Of a stretch of DNA of 53,176 nt, positions 16,892 to 25,192 are shown in pieces. This stretch comes from Erysipelotrichaceae bacterium (lineage in GTDB: Bacteria > Bacillota_I > Bacilli_A > Erysipelotrichales > Erysipelotrichaceae), in NCBI GenBank assembly GCA_017432545.1, contig JAFRJA010000029.1, forward strand, positions 1-53,176. Direction: 5' to 3'. Under the pieces are notes generated by a model, which worked only from the letters and a program-made list of their open reading frames with translations, was not told the origin of the DNA and ran no database searches. Position numbers and translations under genes: made by a program. The stretch's first letter is position 1; each line of letters begins with the position of its first letter.

Positions 16892-17677
16892 ATGAAGAAA
16901 TTATTTAAGGTGATTACCGCTGTATTGATGCTTAGCGTATTGGCTGCCTGTGGTAATAAGAATGAGTCAAGTGAGAGCGATCTTGATTATATCAAATCTA
17001 AAGGAACACTGGTCGTAGGTATTACCGATTTCGCACCAATGGATTTTAAAGAGAATGGAGAATGGACCGGTTTTGATGCGGAAGTAGGTAAGAAGGTCGC
17101 GGAAGATCTTGGCGTGAAGATCGAATTCGCAGAGATCGATTGGGACAACAAGATCCTCGAACTTGACAACAAAACGATCGACTGCGTCTGGAACGGCATG
17201 ACTTTGACAAACGAAGTTAAATCGGCGATGGAGACAACTAATCCTTACTGCAATAATGCGCAAGTCGTGGTCATGAAGAAAGATAAGCTAGAAGCGATCA
17301 CAGGTGAAGAAGAACTTAAGGATCTGCAGTTTGCGGTCGAAGCCGGTTCGGCTGGGGAAGCGGTAGCACAGGAAAAAGGTTTCAAGTCCGTATCTGTATC
17401 GACACAGGCTGATACCTTACTGGAAGTTGATGCGGGAACCAGTGATGCGAGTATCATCGACTTGCTGATGGCCGGAGCTATGATCGGTGATAAGACGAGC
17501 TATCCGGGTCTTGGCTATAAGTTTGAACTGACTTCCGAAGAATATGGTGTCGGCTGCCGCAAGGGTTCTGATCTGGCTGCCTACATCAATGATGAGTTCA
17601 AGAAGTTCTATGATGATGGTTCCTTATATGCGATCGCTGAGCAGTTCGGCGTTCAGGAATCACTGCTGGCACAATGA
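16892..17677 (+). CDS. Amino-acid ABC transporter, lipoprotein substrate-binding protein (predicted histidine)
   Basis: The 261-residue precursor has a lipoprotein signal (MKKLFKVITAVLMLSVLAAC; lipidated Cys at residue 20). A family 3 solute-binding domain follows (GTLVVGITDFAPMDF, FDAEVGKKVAEDLGV). The segment NGMTLTNEVKSAM has no Arg where many polar-amino-acid binders place the carboxylate-binding Arg, so specificity cannot be read from the protein. The His-rich leader upstream predicts histidine. A strong Shine-Dalgarno (AAAAGGAG) precedes the ATG. Its stop overlaps the permease start (ATGA). Confidence 0.9.
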   Translation: MKKLFKVITAVLMLSVLAACGNKNESSESDLDYIKSKGTLVVGITDFAPMDFKENGEWTGFDAEVGKKVAEDLGVKIEFAEIDWDNKILELDNKTIDCVWNGMTLTNEVKSAMETTNPYCNNAQVVVMKKDKLEAITGEEELKDLQFAVEAGSAGEAVAQEKGFKSVSVSTQADTLLEVDAGTSDASIIDLLMAGAMIGDKTSYPGLGYKFELTSEEYGVGCRKGSDLAAYINDEFKKFYDDGSLYAIAEQFGVQESLLAQ

Positions 17678-18330
17678 TAGCGACTGTAACTTTAACCCTG
17701 TTCAACGGCTTTCTGGTCACCCTCAAGCTGTTTGCGCTGACACTGTTTTTCTCACTGCCCCTGGGCTTATTCATTGCCTTAGGGTCAATGAGTGAAGTCA
17801 AGATCATCTCCTTGCCTTTGAAGCTGCTGATCTGGGTGATCAGAGGAACACCATTGATGCTGCAGCTGCTGATCGTCTACTATGGACCTGGTATTTTTTT
17901 CAAAGCTAATATCTGGGGTATGGGAGATAACGGCAGATTCATCGCTTCGCTGTTTGCCTTTGTCCTGAACTACGCATGTTACTTTGCGGAGATCTATCGC
18001 GGTGGTATCCAATCGATCCCGATCGGTCAGTATGAAGCAGGCAAGGTACTGGGCTTAAGCCGTTATGAGATTTTCAGAAATATCATTCTGTTACAGGTGA
18101 TCAAGAAGATCATTCCACCTGTCTTCAATGAAGTTATTACTTTAGTCAAAGATACCTCATTAGCCCGAGTCATTGCGGTCTATGAGATCATCTGGAGCGG
18201 TCAGTCCTTCATCAAATCACAGGGAATCATCTGGCCGCTGTTCTATACCGGAATTTTCTATCTGCTGTTCAGCGGGCTGCTTACTTTATTGTCTGACAAA
18301 CTTGAAGACAGACTGTCATATTTTGTTTAG
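17674..18330 (+). CDS. Amino-acid ABC transporter permease
   Basis: The 218-residue protein belongs to the HisM/GlnP permease type. It has about five membrane helices and starts inside the solute-binding protein's stop codon. The cytoplasmic coupling loop contains YEAGKVLGLSRYEIFRNIIL, matching the EAA motif that docks on the ATPase. A conserved VIRGTPLMLQLLIVYYG segment is also present. A single permease gene suggests a homodimeric channel. Predicted to carry histidine on the basis of the leader. Confidence 0.93.
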   Translation: MIATVTLTLFNGFLVTLKLFALTLFFSLPLGLFIALGSMSEVKIISLPLKLLIWVIRGTPLMLQLLIVYYGPGIFFKANIWGMGDNGRFIASLFAFVLNYACYFAEIYRGGIQSIPIGQYEAGKVLGLSRYEIFRNIILLQVIKKIIPPVFNEVITLVKDTSLARVIAVYEIIWSGQSFIKSQGIIWPLFYTGIFYLLFSGLLTLLSDKLEDRLSYFV

Positions 18331-18338
18331 GGAGTTTC

Positions 18339-19082
18339 ATGAGTTTATTGGAAATCAGAAATCTGGGAAAGACCTTTGCAGAAAAAAAGATCCTCAGGGA
18401 TATATCTTTTGATCTGAACAAAGGTGAGACCTTATCGATCATTGGATCAAGCGGCAGTGGTAAAACAACTTTATTGCGTTGTATAAATCTTCTGGAAATG
18501 GCTGATGAAGGGCAGATACTTTTAAATGGTGAAGTCATATATGGCGCTATGAAGAGAAACGGTATGAAAGAAGATGAGATCGCGAAGATCCGCAGACACT
18601 TCGGTCTCGTGTTCCAGCAGTTCAACCTGTTCCCACAGTATACAGCACTGCAGAATGTGACGCTGGCTTCAAAATTGAAAGGGATCGATAATACTGAGAA
18701 AGCTTTAAATCTTCTGGAACAGATGGGTTTAAGTGATCGCATCGATTACTATCCGCATCAGTTATCCGGTGGTCAGCAGCAAAGAGTTGCGATAGCCAGA
18801 GCTTTGGCCTTGGAGCCTGATGTATTGTGTTTTGATGAACCGACGAGTGCCTTGGATCCGATGCTGACAAATGAAGTACTCAAGGTCATTCAGGATCTGG
18901 CCAGAAAGAAAATGACAATGATCGTCGTAACTCATGAAATTAGCTTTGCCAGACAGGTCTCAGATCGGGTCATTTATATGGATGATGGAGAAATAGTTGA
19001 AGCCGGAACAAGCAGGGAAGTGATCGATTCACCAAAGGATGAAAGGACGAGAAAATTTCTTTCGAGTATCATATATGAATAA
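18339..19082 (+). CDS. Amino-acid ABC transporter ATP-binding protein
   Basis: The 247-residue ATPase has Walker A GSSGSGKTT, Q-loop FQQFNLFPQYTA, signature LSGGQQQR, Walker B VLCFDEPTSALDP and the switch His in VTHE. This is the HisP/GlnQ subgroup. It lies 8 nt after the permease with a GGGAG Shine-Dalgarno and completes the three-gene importer. The operon ends at a terminator directly after the stop. Confidence 0.95.
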   Translation: MSLLEIRNLGKTFAEKKILRDISFDLNKGETLSIIGSSGSGKTTLLRCINLLEMADEGQILLNGEVIYGAMKRNGMKEDEIAKIRRHFGLVFQQFNLFPQYTALQNVTLASKLKGIDNTEKALNLLEQMGLSDRIDYYPHQLSGGQQQRVAIARALALEPDVLCFDEPTSALDPMLTNEVLKVIQDLARKKMTMIVVTHEISFARQVSDRVIYMDDGEIVEAGTSREVIDSPKDERTRKFLSSIIYE

Positions 19083-19110
19083 AGAGCTGTATCAACAGCT
19101 CTCATTTTTT
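19083..19110. terminator. Bidirectional terminator after the transporter operon
   Basis: AGAGCTGT (19083-19090) and ACAGCTCT (19095-19102) form a perfect 8-bp stem with an ATCA loop, followed by CATTTTTT. On the minus strand the same hairpin ends the tRNA-Leu(GAG) transcript. Confidence 0.85.
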
Positions 19111-19112
19111 AA

Positions 19113-19197
19113 TGGTGCACCAGGTGAGACTTGAACTCGCATGGGATTGCCCACACGCCCCTCAAACGTGCGCGTCTACCTATTCCGCCACTGGTGC
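19113..19197 (-). tRNA. tRNA-Leu (anticodon GAG)
   Basis: On the minus strand the acceptor stem GCACCAG pairs with CTGGTGC, followed by discriminator A and an encoded CCA. The 85-nt length fits a class II tRNA with a long variable arm. The anticodon stem CACGT/GCGTG closes the loop TTGAGGG, giving anticodon GAG, which reads CUC and CUU. The T-arm has GTTCAAG. This is the tRNA expected to pair with the CUC specifier of the leuS T-box in this window. A TATAAT (19211-19206) lies just upstream. Confidence 0.95.
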
Positions 19198-19205
19198 GTA
19201 TCTCT

Positions 19206-19234
19206 ATTATATAAGATTTTATGATGAATTAAAA
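19206..19234 (-). promoter_or_regulatory. Candidate promoter of tRNA-Leu(GAG)
   Basis: On the minus strand TTTTAA (19234-19229) and TATAAT (19211-19206) are 17 bp apart; the -10 ends 8 nt before the tRNA 5' end. Confidence 0.5.
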
Positions 19235-19276
19235 TTTTTTTAGTAAATTTTGTGGTGAAAGCAGGTGAATATTATT

Positions 19277-20215
19277 ATGAGTTCATTTATAGATCTGAGA
19301 ATCGTCGATAATTTCTATCAGACATCATCCTTTTTTCCAATGCCCACTGTATGCATCAGCACTGTCAATCCTGACGGTTCACTGAATATCGGTTCCTATT
19401 CCTTGTGTTTTCCCTATTACATAGCCGGAAAAGAGCGCTATGCGATGGTACTGGAATGCCGCAATACTTCCAATACATGTTCGAATATTCTGCGTACCCA
19501 TAAATATGCTTTGAATTTCATCACGGATGAGCGCCGTTATTTCAAGGAAGCTGTCCGTCTGGGCTTCCCGGGACCAAGCGAAGAAAAGATGAAAGAACCG
19601 CTCTTGTTCAAGATGGAAGACGGCCTGGCTGATCCAGCAGATAAAAACCGTCCGCAGGTCATCGCCGATGCCTATCAGGTATTTGAATGTACCTGGGCTT
19701 CACAGTTTGAGAACGCTGATAAGTTTAAAGTTGAGGATATCGATGATGGTCATCCTGGTCCTTAAAATGATTTCAATGGCATCACTTCCAAATACGGTGC
19801 CCATTTCATCCTGTATCTCGACAAGATCCTGATGAAACCACAATACTATGAGGCGATCGTCAATGGGGTGTCAAAATTTGATTTCCCACCGGTACCAGTC
19901 GATTACGGATACCGTGATTCAACCAATTTCTGGTATACCCAGTTCCCGCGTTTCAAGAAACCGATCGCTGAACCGATCCCGGCTCCTAAGGAAGTCGATC
20001 TGGCTTCTATAAGATTTGCGGCTGATCGCGTTGATGATACGGTCAAGTTTACCGATGAAGCACTGAAGAATTTTGTTAAGGTACCGCGTCCGTTCTTGAA
20101 GACTCTACTCAATGGCTGTGTAGCCTGGGCAAAAGAAAACAACGTCACGCTGATCGATGATGAACATGTCAAGATCATCAACGATAAGCGTAAACAGGAA
20201 AAAGCCAAGAAATAA
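19277..20215 (+). pseudogene. Flavin reductase-like flavoprotein, interrupted by one in-frame TAA
   Basis: A 313-codon frame is continuous apart from TAA at 19763-19765. The N-terminal part (about 162 residues; MPTVCISTVNPDGSLNIGSY) is a flavin-reductase-like FMN-binding split-barrel domain. The part after the stop (DFNGITSKYGAHFILYLDKI onward) completes the barrel and ends in a helical segment (residues about 250-310) resembling the C-terminal domain of protochlorophyllide-reductase-type proteins. Both sides look well conserved, so the loss is recent, a strain-specific nonsense change or a sequence error; CAA to TAA is the simplest path. The ATG at 19277 is preferred over GTG 19265 because AGGTG precedes it at useful distance. 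Confidence 0.8.
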
Positions 20216-20217
20216 AT

Positions 20218-20241
20218 CAAAGCCGTCAATCGACGGCTTTG
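20218..20241. terminator. Bidirectional terminator between convergent broken genes
   Basis: CAAAGCCGTC (20218-20227) and GACGGCTTTG (20232-20241) form a perfect 10-bp stem with an AATC loop. It lies between convergent genes and can serve both. Confidence 0.85.
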
Positions 20242-20248
20242 TGAATTT

Positions 20249-21724
20249 TTATGCGTCTCTGTTTTTGATGATGATCCTGCCTTCGACTTTGGCATCCACA
20301 TTGTTCATTGAAGAAAGCAGTTCTTCAAAGATCGAGAAGTCATCGGTGATGACCATGCGCTGTTTCTTGTTGGCGAGGACTTCTTCCAGTGGGACATCAA
20401 AGAACTCATCAAAATTCTTGTAGTGATAATCCTGGACGGCGATCTTGAACATATCATCATCTTTGATCTCTTCGCCATTGAAGGAGAACTCTTCAAAATC
20501 GTGCTTGGCCTTATCGTAGACCATCCTTACACCCTTGGAGACCTGATAGAATTCACTGTGAGCTTCCGGTTCCAGGGCCTCATCTCTTAACATGTATTTC
20601 ATCATATGACGGAACTGCTTGCCTGAGATCTCCAGCATATAGACCGGGGCATTGAACGGCAGACATTCCTTTAAGGTCTGGTATTGGACGATCGGTCCCA
20701 TTTCTTTTAATCTGATCGAACCCGAGGCATACAGCATGATATCGAAACTTGAATCGATCTGTAACAGATCGGCAAACAGATTGCCCAGTTCGGTCTCTTC
20801 ATAGCGGCTCGGGTGAGTGAGCTTTCTTTTGAAGTTGGTTACGATACGGCTGTATTTCTTATCGGTCTCTTCTCTGTATGAATCAAGAACTTCTTCCAGG
20901 ACTTCATCCGGTTCACAGAGTTTGGAGTTGATCGGCAGACATTGCCACTTGTAGTCGATCATCTCGTGTTCGTCAGTATCGATCGTGATATCGAAACGTC
21001 CGATCTGGTCAGTTCCGATACCGACCTGAACGATAGGGATATTATTTATGATGCACGGTTCTTCCAGTAAAGTATGGGAGTGGCCGCCGATGATCAGATC
21101 GACACCCCATTCAGGATCCAAGAGACTGGCAAGTTTCTTGTCTTCTTCGAAGCCGACATGAGTAAGAAGAACAGTCAGATCGACTTAGGTGGTCTTGTAG
21201 TTATCGATGATGACGCCGGTCTGTTTGGCCGCATCCCAGACATCAACGAAGGAGCCGATGACTTCTTCAGAACGCGTAGAGGCCAGAACTTCTTCGGTGA
21301 TGATGCCGATAAACATGATGTTCATACCATTGACGTTGATGATCCGATAGGGATTGAACAGACGGGTATGATTGGTCTTGACATACATATTGGCATTGAC
21401 GATCGGGAACTTGGCACATCTTTCCAGAAACAGCAGGTGAGCCAGACCGTAGTCGACTTCATGATTTCCTAAGGTTACGATATCAGGAGACAAGAAGTTC
21501 ATCAGTTCGATCGTCGAAAAGCCTCTGTATTCGCTGTCTATAATCGATCCCCTGAACATATCGCCGGCGATCGCAAAAAGACAGTTTTCTTCTTCCGATC
21601 TTACTTTCTTTATATAGCCTGATAGAAGCGAAACACCGCCTTCATCAAAGTCTTCTTTTTTTTCGGCCAGAAAGTCGCCGTGCATGTCATTGGAGTGTAA
21701 TAAAACAAGTTTCTTTGTATTCAT
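20249..21724 (-). pseudogene. 5'-nucleotidase/UshA-like metallophosphatase, interrupted by one in-frame TAA
   Basis: One 491-codon frame on the minus strand is cut by TAA at 21187-21185. The N-terminal 179 residues have the metal-binding motifs LLHSNDMHGDF, AGDMFRGS and LGNHEVDYG. After the stop come LTHVGFEEDKKL and GGHSHTL, still in frame, then a 5'-nucleotidase C-terminal domain. Since metal ligands lie on both sides of the stop, neither half alone should be active. There is no signal peptide, so the intact protein would be cytoplasmic. The start has AAAGGAG. As in the neighbour, a CAA to TAA change would explain it. An active two-piece protein or read-through is less likely. Confidence 0.82.
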
Positions 21725-21747
21725 GGTAAATCTCCTTTATCACTGAA

Positions 21748-21799
21748 ATAAAAAAAGATGTTATCTCTAACTAAATTATAAGGTAAGAGCTAACATCTT
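21748..21799 (-). terminator. Terminator after the lipoprotein gene
   Basis: On the minus strand AAGATGTTA (21799-21791) pairs with TAACATCTT (21763-21755), then T-rich sequence follows to 21748. The large loop contains TATAAT (21780-21775), possibly the -10 of the metallophosphatase gene, with TTTCAA 17 bp upstream. Confidence 0.65.
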
Positions 21800-21805
21800 G
21801 AAAGT

Positions 21806-22675
21806 TTAATAGCGGTTGATTTTTAATTCGGTAGTGATCTCATTCCACAGGGAGAGAGAGTACTTCTTGGCAGCGGCTGCAGCAGCGTCGAAGTTGTACT
21901 CCGGATCAGTTGGTTTTACACCATAAGCGTTCTTGACGTATTCTTTGGCCTGGCTGGCAAAGGAAGCAACTTTCATGCCTGATTCCTCTTTTAATTCCTT
22001 GGTGTATTCATAGAGGGTCACAGCAGCTTTATAAATCTGATCAGCCTTGGCTCTGTTTACTTCGGTAACGCCATCAGCGATCGCTTCGTAGTTATTGAGG
22101 ATCACATCTTTTGGTTCTTCGAGATCATATTCGCTAACTTCGGCCGGTTTCTTGAGTTCTTCCTTGACTGCTTCTTCCATTGCCTCATAATCGCTTTCAA
22201 CATCTGCCCATTTGAGCGTGGCACGGATCTCGACCTGAGCCCACTGTTCATCATTCCAGCCTCTGATCGCATCGACCTGTTCCAGTAAGGAGTTCTTCAG
22301 CGTGTCGAAGTCTTCACTTTTCATATAGGCTGCTTCAACGATCTTCTTGAGTCCGTAGCACAGATCCTTGAAAGTATTACTGCCTTCATTGTCTTTATCG
22401 GAAACGATCCATTCAAGATTGACGGCATTCTGATATAAGGTACGGACATTATCTTCGGCATCTTTTTCAACGCCTTTTACCAATGAAGTAAGTTCTTCTT
22501 TGATCTGATCAAAGATCATCAGATAATCACTTTTCAGGTATGCTTCAGGTTTGGCTATAGTAGTGGAAGCATTTTCCATTTCGGCATAGCTTTCTTTAAC
22601 ATCTTCCCATTTCAGGGTCTTGGCTGAACAGCCTGCCATTAAGATAACCAGGAAGAGGATTAATAATTTTTTCAC
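21806..22675 (-). CDS. Lipoprotein with two internal repeats, function unknown
   Basis: The 289-residue precursor starts at GTG behind GGAGG. It has a lipoprotein signal with lipobox LMAGC (Cys at residue 16). The mature part is all helical and built from two related halves: TLKWEDVKESYAEMENA near residue 19 and TLKWADVESDYEAMEEA near residue 152 start each one. An Ala-rich stretch (DAAAAAAKKY) lies near the C-terminus. I know no function; a surface helical-bundle lipoprotein is the safest description. It stands alone, with the MITE-like element upstream of it. Confidence 0.85.
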   Translation of the reverse strand: MKKLLILFLVILMAGCSAKTLKWEDVKESYAEMENASTTIAKPEAYLKSDYLMIFDQIKEELTSLVKGVEKDAEDNVRTLYQNAVNLEWIVSDKDNEGSNTFKDLCYGLKKIVEAAYMKSEDFDTLKNSLLEQVDAIRGWNDEQWAQVEIRATLKWADVESDYEAMEEAVKEELKKPAEVSEYDLEEPKDVILNNYEAIADGVTEVNRAKADQIYKAAVTLYEYTKELKEESGMKVASFASQAKEYVKNAYGVKPTDPEYNFDAAAAAAKKYSLSLWNEITTELKINRY

Positions 22676-22740
22676 TTGCGGTTTCCTCCGTTTTTCAGAC
22701 TATATTTTAAGAGATTTTATTAATAATTTTCAATATTATT

Positions 22741-22750
22741 ATAAGGAAAT
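22741..22750 (+). repeat. Left copy of 10-bp target site duplication
   Basis: ATAAGGAAAT directly abuts the left end of the MITE-like element; the identical right copy is at 23063-23072. Confidence 0.8.
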
Positions 22751-23062
22751 CAGCCAATCTACAATCGTGTGGTTAATTTACTCATGTTTTATTAACTAAA
22801 CAACGTATCTAAGGCACAAAATTTATTATTTGATTCCTATAGATTTTGTTTCTTTGCTATCTGTTTGTCCTGACTTAACAGCCATAAACAGAATATAAAG
22901 TGAATAATATAGTACATTTAACTGAAAATCAGAAAACAGAAAAAAATCGATCAATACTGATAAATTTGACAGTTTCTACTTGTTAAACTGTTAAAGACAA
23001 GATACCAAGAATACAGATGCTATTATTCAGCATTTGTCAACCACACGATTGTAGATTGGCGG
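22751..23062. mobile_element. MITE-like non-coding element with 24-bp terminal inverted repeats
   Basis: The ends, 22751-22774 and 23039-23062, are inverted copies matching at 23 of 24 positions (left end CAGCCAATCTACAATCGTGT...). The 312-bp element is A/T-rich and has no ORF. It is flanked without gap by a 10-bp direct repeat, ATAAGGAAAT. An internal hairpin pairs TTTGACAGTTT (22965-22975) with AAACTGTTAAA (22985-22995). These are the marks of a miniature element moved in trans by a transposase encoded elsewhere. The parent family is unknown; a 10-12-bp duplication is seen for some IS4-type elements, but I cannot assign it. Confidence 0.85.
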
Positions 23063-23072
23063 ATAAGGAAAT
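23063..23072 (+). repeat. Right copy of 10-bp target site duplication
   Basis: ATAAGGAAAT directly abuts the right end of the MITE-like element, identical to 22741-22750. Confidence 0.8.
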
Positions 23073-23082
23073 ATTATCCGGA

Positions 23083-23112
23083 ATAAAAAAAGAGTTACAT
23101 ACGTAAACTCTT
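23083..23112 (-). terminator. Terminator of tRNA-Leu(CAG)
   Basis: On the minus strand AAGAGTT (23112-23106) pairs with AACTCTT (23096-23090), extended past a one-base bulge by AC/GT, followed by a run of T (to 23083). Confidence 0.75.
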
Positions 23113-23123
23113 ATTTATCGAAG

Positions 23124-23208
23124 TGGTGCACCGAACAGGACTTGAACCTGCACGAGTCGCCCCATATGAACCTGAATCATACGCGTCTGCCAATTCCGCC
23201 ATCGGTGC
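23124..23208 (-). tRNA. tRNA-Leu (anticodon CAG)
   Basis: On the minus strand the acceptor stem GCACCGA pairs with TCGGTGC, followed by A and an encoded CCA. The 85-nt class II form has a long variable arm. The anticodon stem TATGA/TCATA closes the loop TTCAGGT, giving CAG, which reads CUG. The T-arm has GGTTCAAGTCC. It diverges from typA and is a different isoacceptor from the one at 19.1 kb. Confidence 0.95.
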
Positions 23209-23234
23209 ATGCCTATATTCTACTACAAAAATTC

Positions 23235-23263
23235 TTGAAACTACAACCCATTATGTTTAAAAT
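23235..23263 (+). promoter_or_regulatory. Promoter of typA, predicting a near-leaderless start
   Basis: TTGAAA (23235-23240) and TAAAAT (23258-23263) are spaced by exactly 17 bp. The -10 ends 8 nt before the ATG, so the predicted start (G23270) leaves at most 2 nt of leader. Confidence 0.75.
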
Positions 23264-23271
23264 AATTAGGT

Positions 23272-25104
23272 ATGGATTTTAAGAAGATTATAAATGTGGC
23301 CGTAATAGCCCATGTCGATGCCGGAAAATCAACGTTGGTTGACGCTTTTTTGGCGCAGTCACATGTCTTCTCCGATCATGAAGAGATCGTCGCTCAGGTC
23401 ATGGACTCAAATGATCTGGAAAGAGAAAGAGGCATAACGATCTATTCCAAGAACTGCTCTATTATATATAAGGATTATAAGATCAATATCGTAGATACGC
23501 CGGGACATGCGGATTTCTCCAGTGAAGTCGAACGTATCATCAAGACCGTTGATACGGTCATCCTGCTGGTCGACTCTTCTGAAGGACCGATGCCGCAGAC
23601 CCGTTTCGTTCTGAAAAAATCACTGGAAGCCGGTTTGAGGCCGATCTTATTAATAAACAAGATCGATAAGAAGGATGCCAGAGTCAATGAAGTCATCGAT
23701 GAAGTTTACGATCTGTTCTTGGATCTGAGCGCCAATGATGATCAGCTGGATTTCCCGATCCTTTACGGTATTGCCCGTAACGGTATCGTCCGTTATGAAA
23801 TGAGCGACACCAACGAGGATATCAATCCGTTATTTGAAACGATCATCAATCACGTCGAACCATATCCTGATCTGACAGCTGAACCGTTACAGATGCAGGT
23901 AAGTGCTTTGCAGTATGATGACTACATCGGCCGAATCGGTGTGGGAAGAGTCTATGCGGGTGTGATCAGAAACAATACGATGGTCTCTGTCTGTAATAAC
24001 GCCGGCAAGAAGGAAAATCGCAAGATCGCCAATCTGTATAACTATCAGGGGCTTAAGCGTACTGCAGTAAATGAAGCACAGTGTGGTGATATCGTCATGA
24101 TCAGCGGTATTGAAAATATCGAGATCGGTGATACGATCGGTCCGGAAAATGTCTATGAAGCTTTACCGCAGATCGATATCGAAGAACCGACCCTGTCCAT
24201 GAACTTCATGGTCAATACTTCGCCTTTCCAGGGCAAGTCCGGTAAATACGTGACCAGCCGCAATATCAAGGAAAGACTGGAGAAGGAGCTTGAGACCAAT
24301 GTCGGTCTTAAAGTCGAAGCTACGGATACAACTGATACCTTCAAGGTCTCAGGCCGTGGTGAACTGCATCTTTCGATCTTACTGGAAAACATGCGTCGTG
24401 AAGGTTATGAGATCGCTGTAAGCCGTCCGGAAGTAATCTTCAAGAAGATCGATGGCAAGCTGTGCGAACCGATCGAAGAAGTAATCTGTTCCGTACCTAA
24501 TGAGTATTCCGGTACGGTCATCAATAAACTGAATCTGCGTAAAGGTCAGATGATCGATATTCAGGATGAAGGTTCCTATACCAAAGTTATCTATCATGTG
24601 CCTACTCGTGGCCTGTTAGGCTATCGCAGTGAATTCATCAATGATACCAAGGGTGAAGGTGTCATGGTCAGAAAGTTCATCCAGTATGAACCGTTTGTCG
24701 GCGAGATCTCGCAACGTCCAAATGGAGCTCTGATCTCGATGGCTTCCGGCAAGGCTATGACTTATGCCTTGTGGAACTTGCAGGATCGCGGTCAGCTGTT
24801 TGTCACGCCGCAGACCGAAATCTACGAAGGTATGATCGTCGGTGTTTCCTCTAAGACCCAGGATATCGAAGTCAATCCGACCGTCAACAAGAAGATGACG
24901 GCTATCAGATCGACCGGTAATGATGAGGCGATGAAACTTGTCCCAGCCAGGATCTTCTCGCTTGAAGAAGCACTCGAGTTCATCAATGATGATGAACTGG
25001 TTGAGATCACGCCTGATGCGATCAGGTTGCGCAAGCGCTATCTGACCAATCTTGACCGTCGCCGTCACATGCGCGAGGTCACAAAGAACGCCAATAACGA
25101 ATAA
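23272..25104 (+). CDS. typA: Ribosome-associated GTPase TypA/BipA
   Basis: BipA is a translational GTPase of the EF-G family that helps 50S assembly and growth under stress. The 610-residue length is normal. Motifs: G1 AHVDAGKSTL, RGITI in switch I, DTPGHADF (G3), NKIDK (G4). The C-terminal half has the BipA-specific region with GRGELHLSILLENMRREGYE. No Shine-Dalgarno precedes the ATG, and the promoter sits right against it. A terminator follows the stop. Confidence 0.97.
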   Translation: MDFKKIINVAVIAHVDAGKSTLVDAFLAQSHVFSDHEEIVAQVMDSNDLERERGITIYSKNCSIIYKDYKINIVDTPGHADFSSEVERIIKTVDTVILLVDSSEGPMPQTRFVLKKSLEAGLRPILLINKIDKKDARVNEVIDEVYDLFLDLSANDDQLDFPILYGIARNGIVRYEMSDTNEDINPLFETIINHVEPYPDLTAEPLQMQVSALQYDDYIGRIGVGRVYAGVIRNNTMVSVCNNAGKKENRKIANLYNYQGLKRTAVNEAQCGDIVMISGIENIEIGDTIGPENVYEALPQIDIEEPTLSMNFMVNTSPFQGKSGKYVTSRNIKERLEKELETNVGLKVEATDTTDTFKVSGRGELHLSILLENMRREGYEIAVSRPEVIFKKIDGKLCEPIEEVICSVPNEYSGTVINKLNLRKGQMIDIQDEGSYTKVIYHVPTRGLLGYRSEFINDTKGEGVMVRKFIQYEPFVGEISQRPNGALISMASGKAMTYALWNLQDRGQLFVTPQTEIYEGMIVGVSSKTQDIEVNPTVNKKMTAIRSTGNDEAMKLVPARIFSLEEALEFINDDELVEITPDAIRLRKRYLTNLDRRRHMREVTKNANNE

Positions 25105-25122
25105 AGTGCTTAATGCACTTTT
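25103..25122 (+). terminator. Terminator after typA
   Basis: AAAGTGC (25103-25109) pairs with GCACTTT (25115-25121) around TTAAT, and T follows. It overlaps the typA stop codon. Confidence 0.7.
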
Positions 25123-25178
25123 CGTTTACCTTGTATTTCGGATGAAGTCTTATACTTCTCTTTTTAAAGGATTAAAAG

Positions 25179-25184
25179 TAAAAT
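25179..25184 (+). promoter_or_regulatory. Candidate -10 of the TrhP operon
   Basis: TAAAAT ends 8 nt before the ATG at 25193. A weak -35 (TTCTCT, 25156-25161) is at 17 bp. There is no Shine-Dalgarno. Confidence 0.45.
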
Positions 25185-25192
25185 ACATTTAG

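Larger units (their letters stand above)
22676..23123. other. Gene-free stretch between lipoprotein and tRNA-Leu(CAG)
   Basis: No ORF of note is present. The stretch holds an A/T-rich promoter-like leader for the lipoprotein (22680-22740), the MITE-like element (22751-23062) and the tRNA terminator (23083-23112). Confidence 0.8.

Noticed and set aside
19763..21187. In-frame TAA codons as evidence of stop read-through or a changed genetic code.
   Set aside because: TAA is the ordinary stop of most genes here and nothing around the two sites resembles a recoding signal.
22751..23062. The inverted repeat as a tRNA-associated integration site of a genomic island.
   Set aside because: The inverted ends with flush 10-bp duplication describe a small transposable element; there is no integrase and no repeat of the tRNA 3' end.
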